This document shows positions 1 through 8,202 of a stretch of DNA of 64,000 nucleotides, one piece after another; the first letter of the stretch is position 1, and the number at the start of each line of letters is the position of its first letter. The notes under the pieces are model-generated. The model was not told the origin of the DNA, made no database searches, and worked only from the letters and a program-made list of their open reading frames with translations. The position numbers and the translations under genes were made by a program. Source of the stretch: Saprospiraceae bacterium (GTDB lineage: Bacteria; Bacteroidota; Bacteroidia; Chitinophagales; Saprospiraceae); the NCBI GenBank assembly GCA_016715965.1, contig JADJXG010000001.1, positions 636,501 through 700,500 of the forward strand. The letters are read 5' to 3'.

Positions 1-2
1 TC

Positions 3-1436
3 ATGCCACAATTTTTTACCAAAGAACAAATCGGGATGACACGGACCATCCTGACCCTGGCCTTGTTGTTGAGCCAGTTTTCAGAAATGGGTGCTTCGGG
101 AATCACCTATCGCTTTTTTCCGTTTTACAAAAAACAAGGAGCTGAAGATTTGTTGTGGATTCTTTTGTTGATCACTGCAGCTGGGTTTACCCTGGTAGGA
201 GGAATCAGTTATTTTTTTCGCGATTGGATCTTCTCCGGTTTTTATGCGGAATGTCCCGCACTACAAGATTATGAGCATCTGATTTTTCTGGCCACCTTCT
301 TCACCCTTTACAATGGATTGGGCAGTTATTACTGTGCGGTCCATTTGAAAACTGTGGTGCCGCGTGCCATCAATGAACTCGTGCCCAGAATTGGCAATAC
401 CTTTCTCATTGTAGCATTTGCTTTGGAGTGGATTGATTTTTCTACTTATTTCACCTTGTTTACTGGCTTACTGATCCTGATGGTGGCATTGATTTGGGGC
501 TATATTGTGTATTTGAAAAAACTGCATTTGTCTTTCAAAATTAGTCCGCTTACCAGACGGGTTTATAAAAAATTGTTGGTGTTTGGCGGCATGGGTTTGT
601 TGGGTAACAGCCTTGGAACCCTCATCAGTTACATTGACACCCTTATGCTCGGCTCACTCAGCGGACAAGAAGATGTCGCCGTGTTTTCCATTGGGTATTA
701 TTTGATCACCATCATGACTGCACCATACCTGGCCATCATCGCGGTGGTAAGCCCGTTGTTGGCAAAAGCCATCCGACAAAAAGACTGGACTCAGGTTCTT
801 GAGTATTACCAAAAGACTTCCACCAATCATTTTATCATCGGATCCTTTATTTTGGGAGGAATCGTACTATGCTTTGAAGATTTTATCAGACTACTGCCTC
901 CAAGTCAAGGATATGAGGCTTCATTTTCGATTATTCTTTTTTTTGGTGTGGGAAAGCTATTGGGCATGATCTCCGGTTGTAATGCAGAGATCATCGCATA
1001 TTCAAAATACTATCGTTTCAATTTCTATTTACAGCTGGCGGTCGCCGTCATCTGTGTGATCAGCAATTATTATTTTATATCATCCATGGGTTTGCAGGGT
1101 GCGGCGATTTCAGGTCTGATTTGCCTGATCATTTACAATGTGGCCAGATTTGTTTTCGTAAAAGTTAAATTGAACATACAACCCTTTACAAGATCAACCG
1201 TGCTTAGCATCCTATTGCTCGTCCTTGCTTTGTTGCTCAGTGCGCTGCTGACTTATTTTGCCAACATCAGGATTGAAGGCCACACCCACAGTTTTATTGT
1301 CATCAATTTATTCATTAAATCAGGAATCTGGAGCATTATCTTTATGACATTGCTCTATTGGATCAAACCCTCCGATGACATTCGGATATTTTTTGAAGTG
1401 ATTAAAAGTAAATTTAGAAAACCGATCATCAAGTAA
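3..1436 (+). CDS. Polysaccharide flippase (Wzx/MATE-like), probably 5'-truncated by window edge
   Basis: The 477 residues read as a multi-pass inner-membrane protein with about 12 hydrophobic segments, alternating with short charged loops such as KKQGAEDL and RQKDWTQVLEYYQ. This is the pattern of oligosaccharide-unit flippases (polysaccharide biosynthesis protein family), which move lipid-linked sugar repeats across the inner membrane. The first visible residues (MPQFFTKEQIGMTR) correspond to the loop after the first helix in this family, so the true start probably lies upstream of the window and the ATG at base 3 is internal. It is followed after 10 bases by a UDP-GlcNAc 2-epimerase on the same strand, which fits a surface-polysaccharide operon. 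The exact substrate cannot be read from the sequence. Confidence 0.8.
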   Translation: MPQFFTKEQIGMTRTILTLALLLSQFSEMGASGITYRFFPFYKKQGAEDLLWILLLITAAGFTLVGGISYFFRDWIFSGFYAECPALQDYEHLIFLATFFTLYNGLGSYYCAVHLKTVVPRAINELVPRIGNTFLIVAFALEWIDFSTYFTLFTGLLILMVALIWGYIVYLKKLHLSFKISPLTRRVYKKLLVFGGMGLLGNSLGTLISYIDTLMLGSLSGQEDVAVFSIGYYLITIMTAPYLAIIAVVSPLLAKAIRQKDWTQVLEYYQKTSTNHFIIGSFILGGIVLCFEDFIRLLPPSQGYEASFSIILFFGVGKLLGMISGCNAEIIAYSKYYRFNFYLQLAVAVICVISNYYFISSMGLQGAAISGLICLIIYNVARFVFVKVKLNIQPFTRSTVLSILLLVLALLLSALLTYFANIRIEGHTHSFIVINLFIKSGIWSIIFMTLLYWIKPSDDIRIFFEVIKSKFRKPIIK

Positions 1437-1473
1437 TAAAATTAAAATGAATGGACAAAATGAATACAGCCTC

Positions 1474-2514
1474 ATGAAGAAAGTATATGCCATCATTGGT
1501 GCAAGACCACAATTTATCAAACATGCTCCCATCGAATTGGCATCTAAAGGCAAATTTGAATTAAAGACCATTCATACCGGTCAACACTATGATTATAAAA
1601 TGAGTCAGGTCTTTTTTGAAGAGCTTGGAATCAGCCAACCGGATCATATTTTGCAAGCAGGAGGAGGTACGCATGGTGAGATGACCGGAAAAATGTTGAT
1701 GGAGATTGAAAAAATATTGATGGCTGAAAATCCAGACATGGTTTTGGTGTATGGAGACACGAACTCTACATTGGCTGGTGCTTTGTCTGCTGCAAAATTA
1801 AACATACCGGTCATACACATTGAAGCAGGTCTGAGAAGTTTCAATCGAAGCATGCCGGAAGAAATCAACCGATTAATGACAGATCATCTTTCTTCCATTT
1901 TGTTTGCACCTACGGATACGGCCATTGCCAATTTGAAAACCGAGGGCATTACCCAAGGAGTCTATAAAACGGGGGATGTCATGTGTGATATGATCCGCAT
2001 TGCAAAGGAGCGAAATATACTAAAGGATTCTTCTGAGAATTTTATCTACATGACTTTGCACAGACCCTATAATACAGATGATCTGGATAGACTATATCAA
2101 ATTCTGGATGCCTTGCAAGATCTGTCCATTCCGGTGAAGTTTTTTGCCCACCCAAGAAGTCGCCAGAGATTAAGCAGCGAAAACCATCAAAAAAACTGGC
2201 CCAAGCTGCAAATTGAAGAGCCCCTGTCTTATTTTGACAATTTGAATGCAATGCACCAATCGAAATGTATTATTACAGACAGCGGAGGCATTCAAAAAGA
2301 GGCCTACATTCTCCGTAAAAAATGCATCACCCTAAGAAGTGAAACGGAATGGACGGAGACTCTCCGGGGAGGCTGGAACCAATTAATCTGGGAAGACCTG
2401 GACAGACTAAAGGCAGCGGTTGAGTCGGTACCGGGCTCATATATAGAAGGTATTTATGGTGATGGACGTGGAGCAGATGAGATTGTGGAGAGGATTTGTT
2501 CGGCATTCATATAA
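1474..2514 (+). CDS. wecB: UDP-N-acetylglucosamine 2-epimerase (non-hydrolysing)
   Basis: Interconverts UDP-GlcNAc and UDP-ManNAc in the cytoplasm, supplying ManNAc-type sugars for surface glycans. Family motifs are all present: GARPQFIKHAP near the N-terminus, TGQHYDYKMS, GDTNSTLAGALSA, HIEAGLRSFNRSMPEEINR, and the UDP-binding DSGGIQKEA near the C-terminus. An ATG at 1447 would add nine residues (MNGQNEYSL); I prefer 1474 because MKKVYAIIGARPQ is the usual N-terminus of the family, giving 346 residues, normal for it. It sits between the flippase and a family 2 glycosyltransferase with gaps of a few to tens of bases, so it is probably in one transcript. Confidence 0.9.
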   Translation: MKKVYAIIGARPQFIKHAPIELASKGKFELKTIHTGQHYDYKMSQVFFEELGISQPDHILQAGGGTHGEMTGKMLMEIEKILMAENPDMVLVYGDTNSTLAGALSAAKLNIPVIHIEAGLRSFNRSMPEEINRLMTDHLSSILFAPTDTAIANLKTEGITQGVYKTGDVMCDMIRIAKERNILKDSSENFIYMTLHRPYNTDDLDRLYQILDALQDLSIPVKFFAHPRSRQRLSSENHQKNWPKLQIEEPLSYFDNLNAMHQSKCIITDSGGIQKEAYILRKKCITLRSETEWTETLRGGWNQLIWEDLDRLKAAVESVPGSYIEGIYGDGRGADEIVERICSAFI

Positions 2515-2523
2515 AAGAACACA

Positions 2524-3744
2524 ATGAAATTCAGTATTGTATATCCCACCAGAAATCGACCAGAATTATTGAAAGAAGGTATCCGGTCTATTCTTCTTCA
2601 GGAATTCCAGGATTGGGAATTAATTATTTCTGACAATGACCCCGGAAAATCTGCGGAAAATATTTTTAATCAATACAAAAAAGATGAGAGAATCAAATAC
2701 CACTGGACGGGTGGTCAATTGGCCATGGCGGATAATTTTACCTTCGGTCTTTCAAAAGCCACCGGTGATTATGTGACCGTATTAACGGATAAGACAACTT
2801 TAATACCTTCCTGTCTTAATATTTGCAATGACTTATTAAATAAGGAGGAATATGATCTTATCAATTGGAGCGAAGCACATTTCTATCCAAGATCAAAAAA
2901 TAACATTTCAAGTTCACCTGGTTTCTTGAGGATAGTTTATCAAACCAATGAATTTAAGATATTTGACCCAAAAGAAGAAATAAAATACTTATTGGAATTT
3001 AGAAAACACCGCAGCCATGATATGCCCCACTATTTCAGAGGTAAAATACTTTTTGGAGTGGTCAGAAGGAAATTAATAGCAGATTTGGTAGAAAAGAAAG
3101 AATTCTTTCTTAAGTATGCCCCTGACTATACCACAAGAATGATTGTATTGTCGAGAGCCCGTAAAGCGATTGAAATTACAGCACCACTCCAATGCGCTTT
3201 TATTAGCGGAGATTCAAATGGAATGCTATGTTCTATCTATCCGGATAAAGCCTTTGCTTTTTTTAATGATGCAGATCAACACTCAAATGTCAACACGTAC
3301 TTTCCAATAAAAGGTCTCTATACAAGCCAACAAAACCATGTTGCAGGTGACTACTTGTTCAGCCTTTTCAAATTAGACATCCCTGCAAACATTAACATGA
3401 CAAATTTATACCGAACAATGCTATTTGATTTATTGAAAGTAAAATGGAATAATCCCGAAACCAAAAATAAACAGATGAATTTGTTCTATAAAGCGATACA
3501 AGCTCAGAATATCAAATTTAGATTGTATTTTTTTCTTGTAAGTTATCCCATTGCAATTTTCTTGTATTGGAGATATCTTCTTAATAAACTTCGAATAAAA
3601 ATATATTCCGAAACAAATTCCGGTTTAGTAAAATCCATTCTAAAACACAAAGAAGTAAATACAGAATATGAGAATATCACAGAAGCCAACTTGAATTTGG
3701 CAAACGAATTTAAAATGTTTTCTTCAAGTTCGAAGACCAAATGA
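2524..3744 (+). CDS. Family 2 glycosyltransferase
   Basis: The N-terminal 110 residues form a GT-A fold: FSIVYPTRNRPELLKEGIRS, then IISDNDPGKSAENI, then GDYVTVLTDKT in the position of the metal/nucleotide-binding acidic motif. The remaining ~290 residues are not assignable, with a hydrophobic stretch near residues 335-355 that could anchor it to the membrane. The likely role is addition of a sugar to a lipid-linked surface glycan. Its TGA stop overlaps the ATG of the next gene in an ATGA arrangement at 3741-3744, so translation of the secreted protein downstream is probably coupled to it. The latter half of the gene is visibly more AT-rich than wecB. Confidence 0.8.
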   Translation: MKFSIVYPTRNRPELLKEGIRSILLQEFQDWELIISDNDPGKSAENIFNQYKKDERIKYHWTGGQLAMADNFTFGLSKATGDYVTVLTDKTTLIPSCLNICNDLLNKEEYDLINWSEAHFYPRSKNNISSSPGFLRIVYQTNEFKIFDPKEEIKYLLEFRKHRSHDMPHYFRGKILFGVVRRKLIADLVEKKEFFLKYAPDYTTRMIVLSRARKAIEITAPLQCAFISGDSNGMLCSIYPDKAFAFFNDADQHSNVNTYFPIKGLYTSQQNHVAGDYLFSLFKLDIPANINMTNLYRTMLFDLLKVKWNNPETKNKQMNLFYKAIQAQNIKFRLYFFLVSYPIAIFLYWRYLLNKLRIKIYSETNSGLVKSILKHKEVNTEYENITEANLNLANEFKMFSSSSKTK

Positions 3745-6695
3745 AGTTTAATTTTAAAATACTGATTATTTTTCATTTACTTCTTTTGAGAGCCCATTCT
3801 CAAAATATTACCGAAGGTTACTTTCCACTTGAATATGCCAATCCAGATCTTGGCCCTTGTATTGCTTTAAATACCTTGCTTGACTCAAATCAAAACCTTA
3901 TCCACATTTATAAAACAGCAGAAGGATTTAAAGTAACGATTTCAGATTCTAATTTTTATATTACGCATGAAAAACATTACAAACCATCGACAATTAAAAT
4001 AATTGATTTATTCATGGTATCATTTAATAGCAACCATGAAGTGATTGTAGCCGGGACGGCAGAAGGCAATAAAATACTAATCATTAAATTAAGTATAGTT
4101 GGTGATATAATTTGGGCTAAATCTTTTTATAATCAATTTTCTTTTGATTTAAATGCTATGAGTATTAATAAATTCAACGAGATTTTTATTGGATGCCTGG
4201 CCAATTACCAAAAACCCGGACAATCCTATTTCACTTTGATCCTTGACAACAATGGCCAAACAATCAACTCACAAAATATCAGCTTAAGTATTCGCAATTT
4301 TTATTCTGCCTATTGTTCTGTTTCTACAGTGGACAATTCATTTATCCTTTCAGGATCTGGACCTCGAATTTCCAATCTTTTTTCACTGTGGCTGCTTAAA
4401 GTAAACAGATTTGGCTACGTTGAATGGTCAAAATTATACACTCCAAGATTTGCACCTGAACCAAATTATGGTGCCTTTGGCGTTTCGATCGAAGCTTTGG
4501 AAAATGATAGATATATGGTCATGGGAAGATATGGTGATGATTTAAGAGGTGCCAATCTTTTCCCAAATGAAATGGCAGGATTGATGGTAGAGATAAACGG
4601 ATCGGGTGACATTGTATCCTCCAACAAATTACAATTTTCAAGTCCTGCGCATTGCAATCCTGTCGATATATTATATAAAAATGGAAATTACTACCTGATA
4701 GGCTCTGAAAGTTATACCCACTTGGGGAAGGGTTTATTTATAGCAAAGTATGACTCTGATAGGAATATAGATTTTGCAAAATATTTACCAGGAAATTTAA
4801 GGTATCCAAGAATTGAAATATATTCTGATAAACTTCTTTTAACAGGTTACACTACAATCCAAAATAAGAATTTCCAATATTTCAATAAAACGGATATCAA
4901 TCATTTTGATTTGTGCAATGGACAAGCTGTATCAGCCCATTTCACACCCATTCAATTAACTGAAATGGATCATAGTTTTACATTTACGTCAACTGTCAGT
5001 CAAGCTGATGTGATTTTTGAACCCATTCAATCGCCTTGTTTAATGATCAATAAATTCATTTGCAAACGGGAAAATAATATCAATTTTCAACAAATCAATT
5101 ATTCGAGGTACTTCGAAAATGACACAGCACTCTTCTTTTGCCAGGGAACTCCTATTTTTTTTAATGGAAAATATTATTCCAAGGCTGGAATCTATTATGA
5201 CACCACACAATATTCTTCCAATGTATGCGACACCATCCACAAAATTTCAATTTCTGAAATCTTATCGGATTCTACTAAATTAGAATATTTGCTTTGTATA
5301 GGAGATACTTTGACCATTGGTGGTAAATCTTTTACGAAACCAGACCTGTACTACTTGTCTGACGTCAACAAATTTGGTTGCGACAGTATTATTGTCCTAG
5401 ATTTGAAACAGAGAGATTTTAACTATCTGCAACAAAATTTTACCATTTGTCAAGGCGATTCCATCGAGATCAATGGAGTTTTTTATAAGAACAGCACCCG
5501 TTTTGTAGATACCATTTCGTCCATTGACCATTGTGATACCATTGTAAATAATAATATTCAAATGTTGCCGTATGGCCAGAGAATCATAAACCTGGATTTG
5601 TGTCAGGGGGATTCTGTCACAATAGGAAATAAAACGTATTACAATTCAGGTCATTTTATTGACACTTTGAGTACCAACGGTTTTTGTGATACCATCTACC
5701 ATATTAATATTTTTGAATTATCCATTGACACCACCAATCAGGATTACAATATATGCATTGGAGATACCATTGTTGTTGACAATTTTAAATTCTTTACCGA
5801 GGGAAATTATAAAATTGGCCTTCAAAATATTCATGGATGTGATAGTCTTATTTTCTTAAAAATCTATATAAATGATTATTATTTTGATCAAAGATCCTAC
5901 TCTATTTGTCTTGGGGATTCCATTCTCCTAAATGGAACCTATTACAAAGAAGAAACGCAATTCAAAGACACCCTTCTTTCATTTGAAACTTGCGACACCA
6001 TTGTTGAATACCGCATCCATCTGTTAACTTACGGACAGCGTCAGCAAACTATTCAACTTTGCCCAGGTGACACTTTTTATATTGGAGAAAATAAATATTT
6101 CCAGTCAGGAATATATACCGATACCATTTCAACACCGGAAAATTGCGATTCTATTATTTATACACAAATATTACAGCTTGAAGAATCAAATACACTGTTA
6201 GATTTTTCTATTTGCGACAATGATTCAATATTAATTGATAAAAGGTATTATTCATCAGAAGGTACTCATACATTACATTATACAAATCATTTCGGATGCG
6301 ACAGTATTGTTAAAATTTTAATTCACAGACACCGAAGTTCCAGCAATGTGATTGACACTTTTATATGTGAAGAAGAGAATATCAAAATTGGTAATAGCAT
6401 CATATCCCAATCGGGTATTTACTTCATAGAATTAAAAAATCAATATAATTGTGATAGCTTAATCGAAGCCAGAGTAATGTCCAAAGATTGCTATCAGATA
6501 TACATTCCCAATGCATTCAGTCCGAATCAAGACGGAGTCAATGATGAATGCAAAATTTACCACAATGGGGTATCAAATTTGAACATAGAAATATATGACC
6601 GTTGGGGAGGAATGGTGTTTAAATCCAACTCGGTTTCTGGAACCTGGGATGGAAATTCACAAGGTAAAGATTGCATGGTTGGTGTCTATGCCTAA
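3741..6695 (+). CDS. Large secreted protein with Cys repeats and truncated type B T9SS sorting domain
   Basis: A signal peptide (KILIIFHLLLLRAHSQ) is followed by about 430 residues of beta-rich sequence without recognised domain. From about residue 465 there are nine repeats of ~50 residues, each with a leading Cys (CQGDS, CIGDT or variants), an 'NG-x-YY' turn, a SGIY-like step and a closing CDS/CDT. The C-terminus is a type B T9SS sorting domain (IPNAFSPNQDGVNDE, then IEIYDRWGGMVFKS and GTWDGNS). It stops early at an in-frame TAA (6693-6695) exactly where homologues in this window read GVYTW or GVYVY. The remaining 22 codons are intact downstream. As it stands the product lacks the last strands of the sorting signal and may not be exported properly. 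It starts inside the stop of the preceding glycosyltransferase gene. Confidence 0.85.
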   Translation: MKFNFKILIIFHLLLLRAHSQNITEGYFPLEYANPDLGPCIALNTLLDSNQNLIHIYKTAEGFKVTISDSNFYITHEKHYKPSTIKIIDLFMVSFNSNHEVIVAGTAEGNKILIIKLSIVGDIIWAKSFYNQFSFDLNAMSINKFNEIFIGCLANYQKPGQSYFTLILDNNGQTINSQNISLSIRNFYSAYCSVSTVDNSFILSGSGPRISNLFSLWLLKVNRFGYVEWSKLYTPRFAPEPNYGAFGVSIEALENDRYMVMGRYGDDLRGANLFPNEMAGLMVEINGSGDIVSSNKLQFSSPAHCNPVDILYKNGNYYLIGSESYTHLGKGLFIAKYDSDRNIDFAKYLPGNLRYPRIEIYSDKLLLTGYTTIQNKNFQYFNKTDINHFDLCNGQAVSAHFTPIQLTEMDHSFTFTSTVSQADVIFEPIQSPCLMINKFICKRENNINFQQINYSRYFENDTALFFCQGTPIFFNGKYYSKAGIYYDTTQYSSNVCDTIHKISISEILSDSTKLEYLLCIGDTLTIGGKSFTKPDLYYLSDVNKFGCDSIIVLDLKQRDFNYLQQNFTICQGDSIEINGVFYKNSTRFVDTISSIDHCDTIVNNNIQMLPYGQRIINLDLCQGDSVTIGNKTYYNSGHFIDTLSTNGFCDTIYHINIFELSIDTTNQDYNICIGDTIVVDNFKFFTEGNYKIGLQNIHGCDSLIFLKIYINDYYFDQRSYSICLGDSILLNGTYYKEETQFKDTLLSFETCDTIVEYRIHLLTYGQRQQTIQLCPGDTFYIGENKYFQSGIYTDTISTPENCDSIIYTQILQLEESNTLLDFSICDNDSILIDKRYYSSEGTHTLHYTNHFGCDSIVKILIHRHRSSSNVIDTFICEEENIKIGNSIISQSGIYFIELKNQYNCDSLIEARVMSKDCYQIYIPNAFSPNQDGVNDECKIYHNGVSNLNIEIYDRWGGMVFKSNSVSGTWDGNSQGKDCMVGVYA

Positions 6696-6764
6696 CTCAT
6701 CAATGGAAAATACAACAATGGAAAATCCTTTCTATTCAAAGGAAACATTAGCCTAATGCGGTAA
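6696..6764 (+). pseudogene. Severed 3' end of the type B T9SS sorting domain
   Basis: Directly after the TAA at 6693-6695 and in the same frame, 22 sense codons follow, ending in TAA at 6762-6764. They encode LINGKYNNGKSF then LFKGNISLMR. This matches the final strands of the type B domains elsewhere in the window, which end KGDLTVLR (28286) and KGSLTLVR (33315). A single base change TAA to TAC or TAT would restore a Tyr and a full domain of 1007 residues. The preserved reading frame says the nonsense change is recent, is a base-call error, or is read through at some level. Confidence 0.8.
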
Positions 6765-6796
6765 TTATTTCATACTTTACGATCCATTTTATTTTT

Positions 6797-8104
6797 ATGC
6801 ACATCCTCCTCATCTACCATCAAAAACCAAGGCAACAGAGAAAAGCCATAGCTGCGCATTTGCAGGCCTTTGGCCGGCAGGAACAGCATCCGGTAGTGTA
6901 TTGGAATATTGCCTATGGTGATCCTCCCTTATTAAATGATTCTACCTTTAATGCCATCCTTTTTCACTTTACTTTTTTCCTGCCAAACATCAACAAACCA
7001 TTTGATCATTTATTTAAATCCTGGCCCAAACTCAAAAAAACCAAGATCTATAAAGCGGCAATGGTACAGGATGAATACATTCATTCAACAAGTCTTTGCC
7101 ACTTTATGAAGGAATTTGGAGTATCTGAAATCTTCACCTGTCTTCCGGAATCTCTCTGGCAAACAGTCTATCCTTCAGCTTTTACAGGGATTCAACATTA
7201 TCATACGGTCCTCACAGGATACATCGACGAAGACATGATTTCCAAATACAGCAATTATGCACTCCCCCACGAACAAAGATCACTCGATGTAGCCTACCGT
7301 GCGCGCAAAATGCCTTTTAATCTTGGATCTTTTGGCACTTACAAATGGAGACTCACAGAAATATTTTCTGAAAAACTAAAAAACAGCCATTTAAAAACCG
7401 ACCTGTCCAATGATCCCAATCGGTTTATTTTTGGCGAGGATTGGTATCGCTTTGTCGGAAGTACAAGGACAATGTTGGGATGTGAGGGGGGATCCAGTTT
7501 ACACGATCCGGATGGCAGCATCCGAAAATGCTGTGAAAATTATCAACTGGAATTCCCCGATGCCGATTTTGAAACGGTCGAAAGCCATTGCTTTCCAGGG
7601 CTCGATGGAAAATTTCCCTATTACGCGCTTTCACCACGACATTTTGAAGCAGCCGTGAGCAAAACCTGCCAGGTATTGATCGAAGGTGATTACAATGGCA
7701 TCTTCCAATCCGGCGTCCATTACATTTCAATCGCCAAAGACTGGTCCAATCTGGAAGAGGTCATTCAAAAAATAAATGACCGTGAATACTGTGAAAAAAT
7801 AGCAGAAAGGGCCTATGCCGACATCGTCGCTTCGGGACTTTATACCTATCCCCGCTTTGTCGAAACCGTCTTTCATCAAATTCAACTCCATCTCAAAGTA
7901 CCTGAAATGTCCGGGCAAAACGCTTCGGCCACTCAGATTTTTAAGCTTTTTCACCAATATCCCTGGCTCTATTCTCCCTTCCTTTACTCCAAAGCCATGG
8001 TCACCGAATGGGCAAAAAGAGCCGTATGGTTTCTGGGTCTGGATCGCTTTTCCTGGTTTAAAAAACTGGAACAAAAGCTCTTTGGCAGCATTGCCACCCG
8101 ATGA
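6797..8104 (+). CDS. Glycosyltransferase-like protein (GT4/GT1-type C-terminal half)
   Basis: A 435-residue soluble protein. It begins MHILLIYHQKPRQQRKAI, typical of GT-B fold glycosyltransferases, and its C-terminal half contains LIEGDYNGIFQSGVHYISI followed by a helical DREYCEKIAERAYADIV segment. In GT-B enzymes this region binds the nucleotide sugar and the late helix packs back on the N-terminal domain. The best reading is a retaining glycosyltransferase of the surface-glycan cluster, but the middle (GCEGGSSLHDPDGSIRKCC) is unfamiliar and the donor is unknown. It is preceded by the truncated T9SS gene and followed by asparagine synthase on the same strand. Confidence 0.6.
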   Translation: MHILLIYHQKPRQQRKAIAAHLQAFGRQEQHPVVYWNIAYGDPPLLNDSTFNAILFHFTFFLPNINKPFDHLFKSWPKLKKTKIYKAAMVQDEYIHSTSLCHFMKEFGVSEIFTCLPESLWQTVYPSAFTGIQHYHTVLTGYIDEDMISKYSNYALPHEQRSLDVAYRARKMPFNLGSFGTYKWRLTEIFSEKLKNSHLKTDLSNDPNRFIFGEDWYRFVGSTRTMLGCEGGSSLHDPDGSIRKCCENYQLEFPDADFETVESHCFPGLDGKFPYYALSPRHFEAAVSKTCQVLIEGDYNGIFQSGVHYISIAKDWSNLEEVIQKINDREYCEKIAERAYADIVASGLYTYPRFVETVFHQIQLHLKVPEMSGQNASATQIFKLFHQYPWLYSPFLYSKAMVTEWAKRAVWFLGLDRFSWFKKLEQKLFGSIATR

Positions 8105-8202
8105 TCCAGGTCCGGACTGATCCAAATATGATCAAATATTCTAATAAAATCGGCCAATTTTGAGCATCTTTGCGCCCGTTTTAATATCTTTTACAGAGCC
8201 TC

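Noticed and set aside
7425..8125. Open frames antisense to the glycosyltransferase gene
   Set aside because: Shadow frames of a well-supported gene, without motifs.
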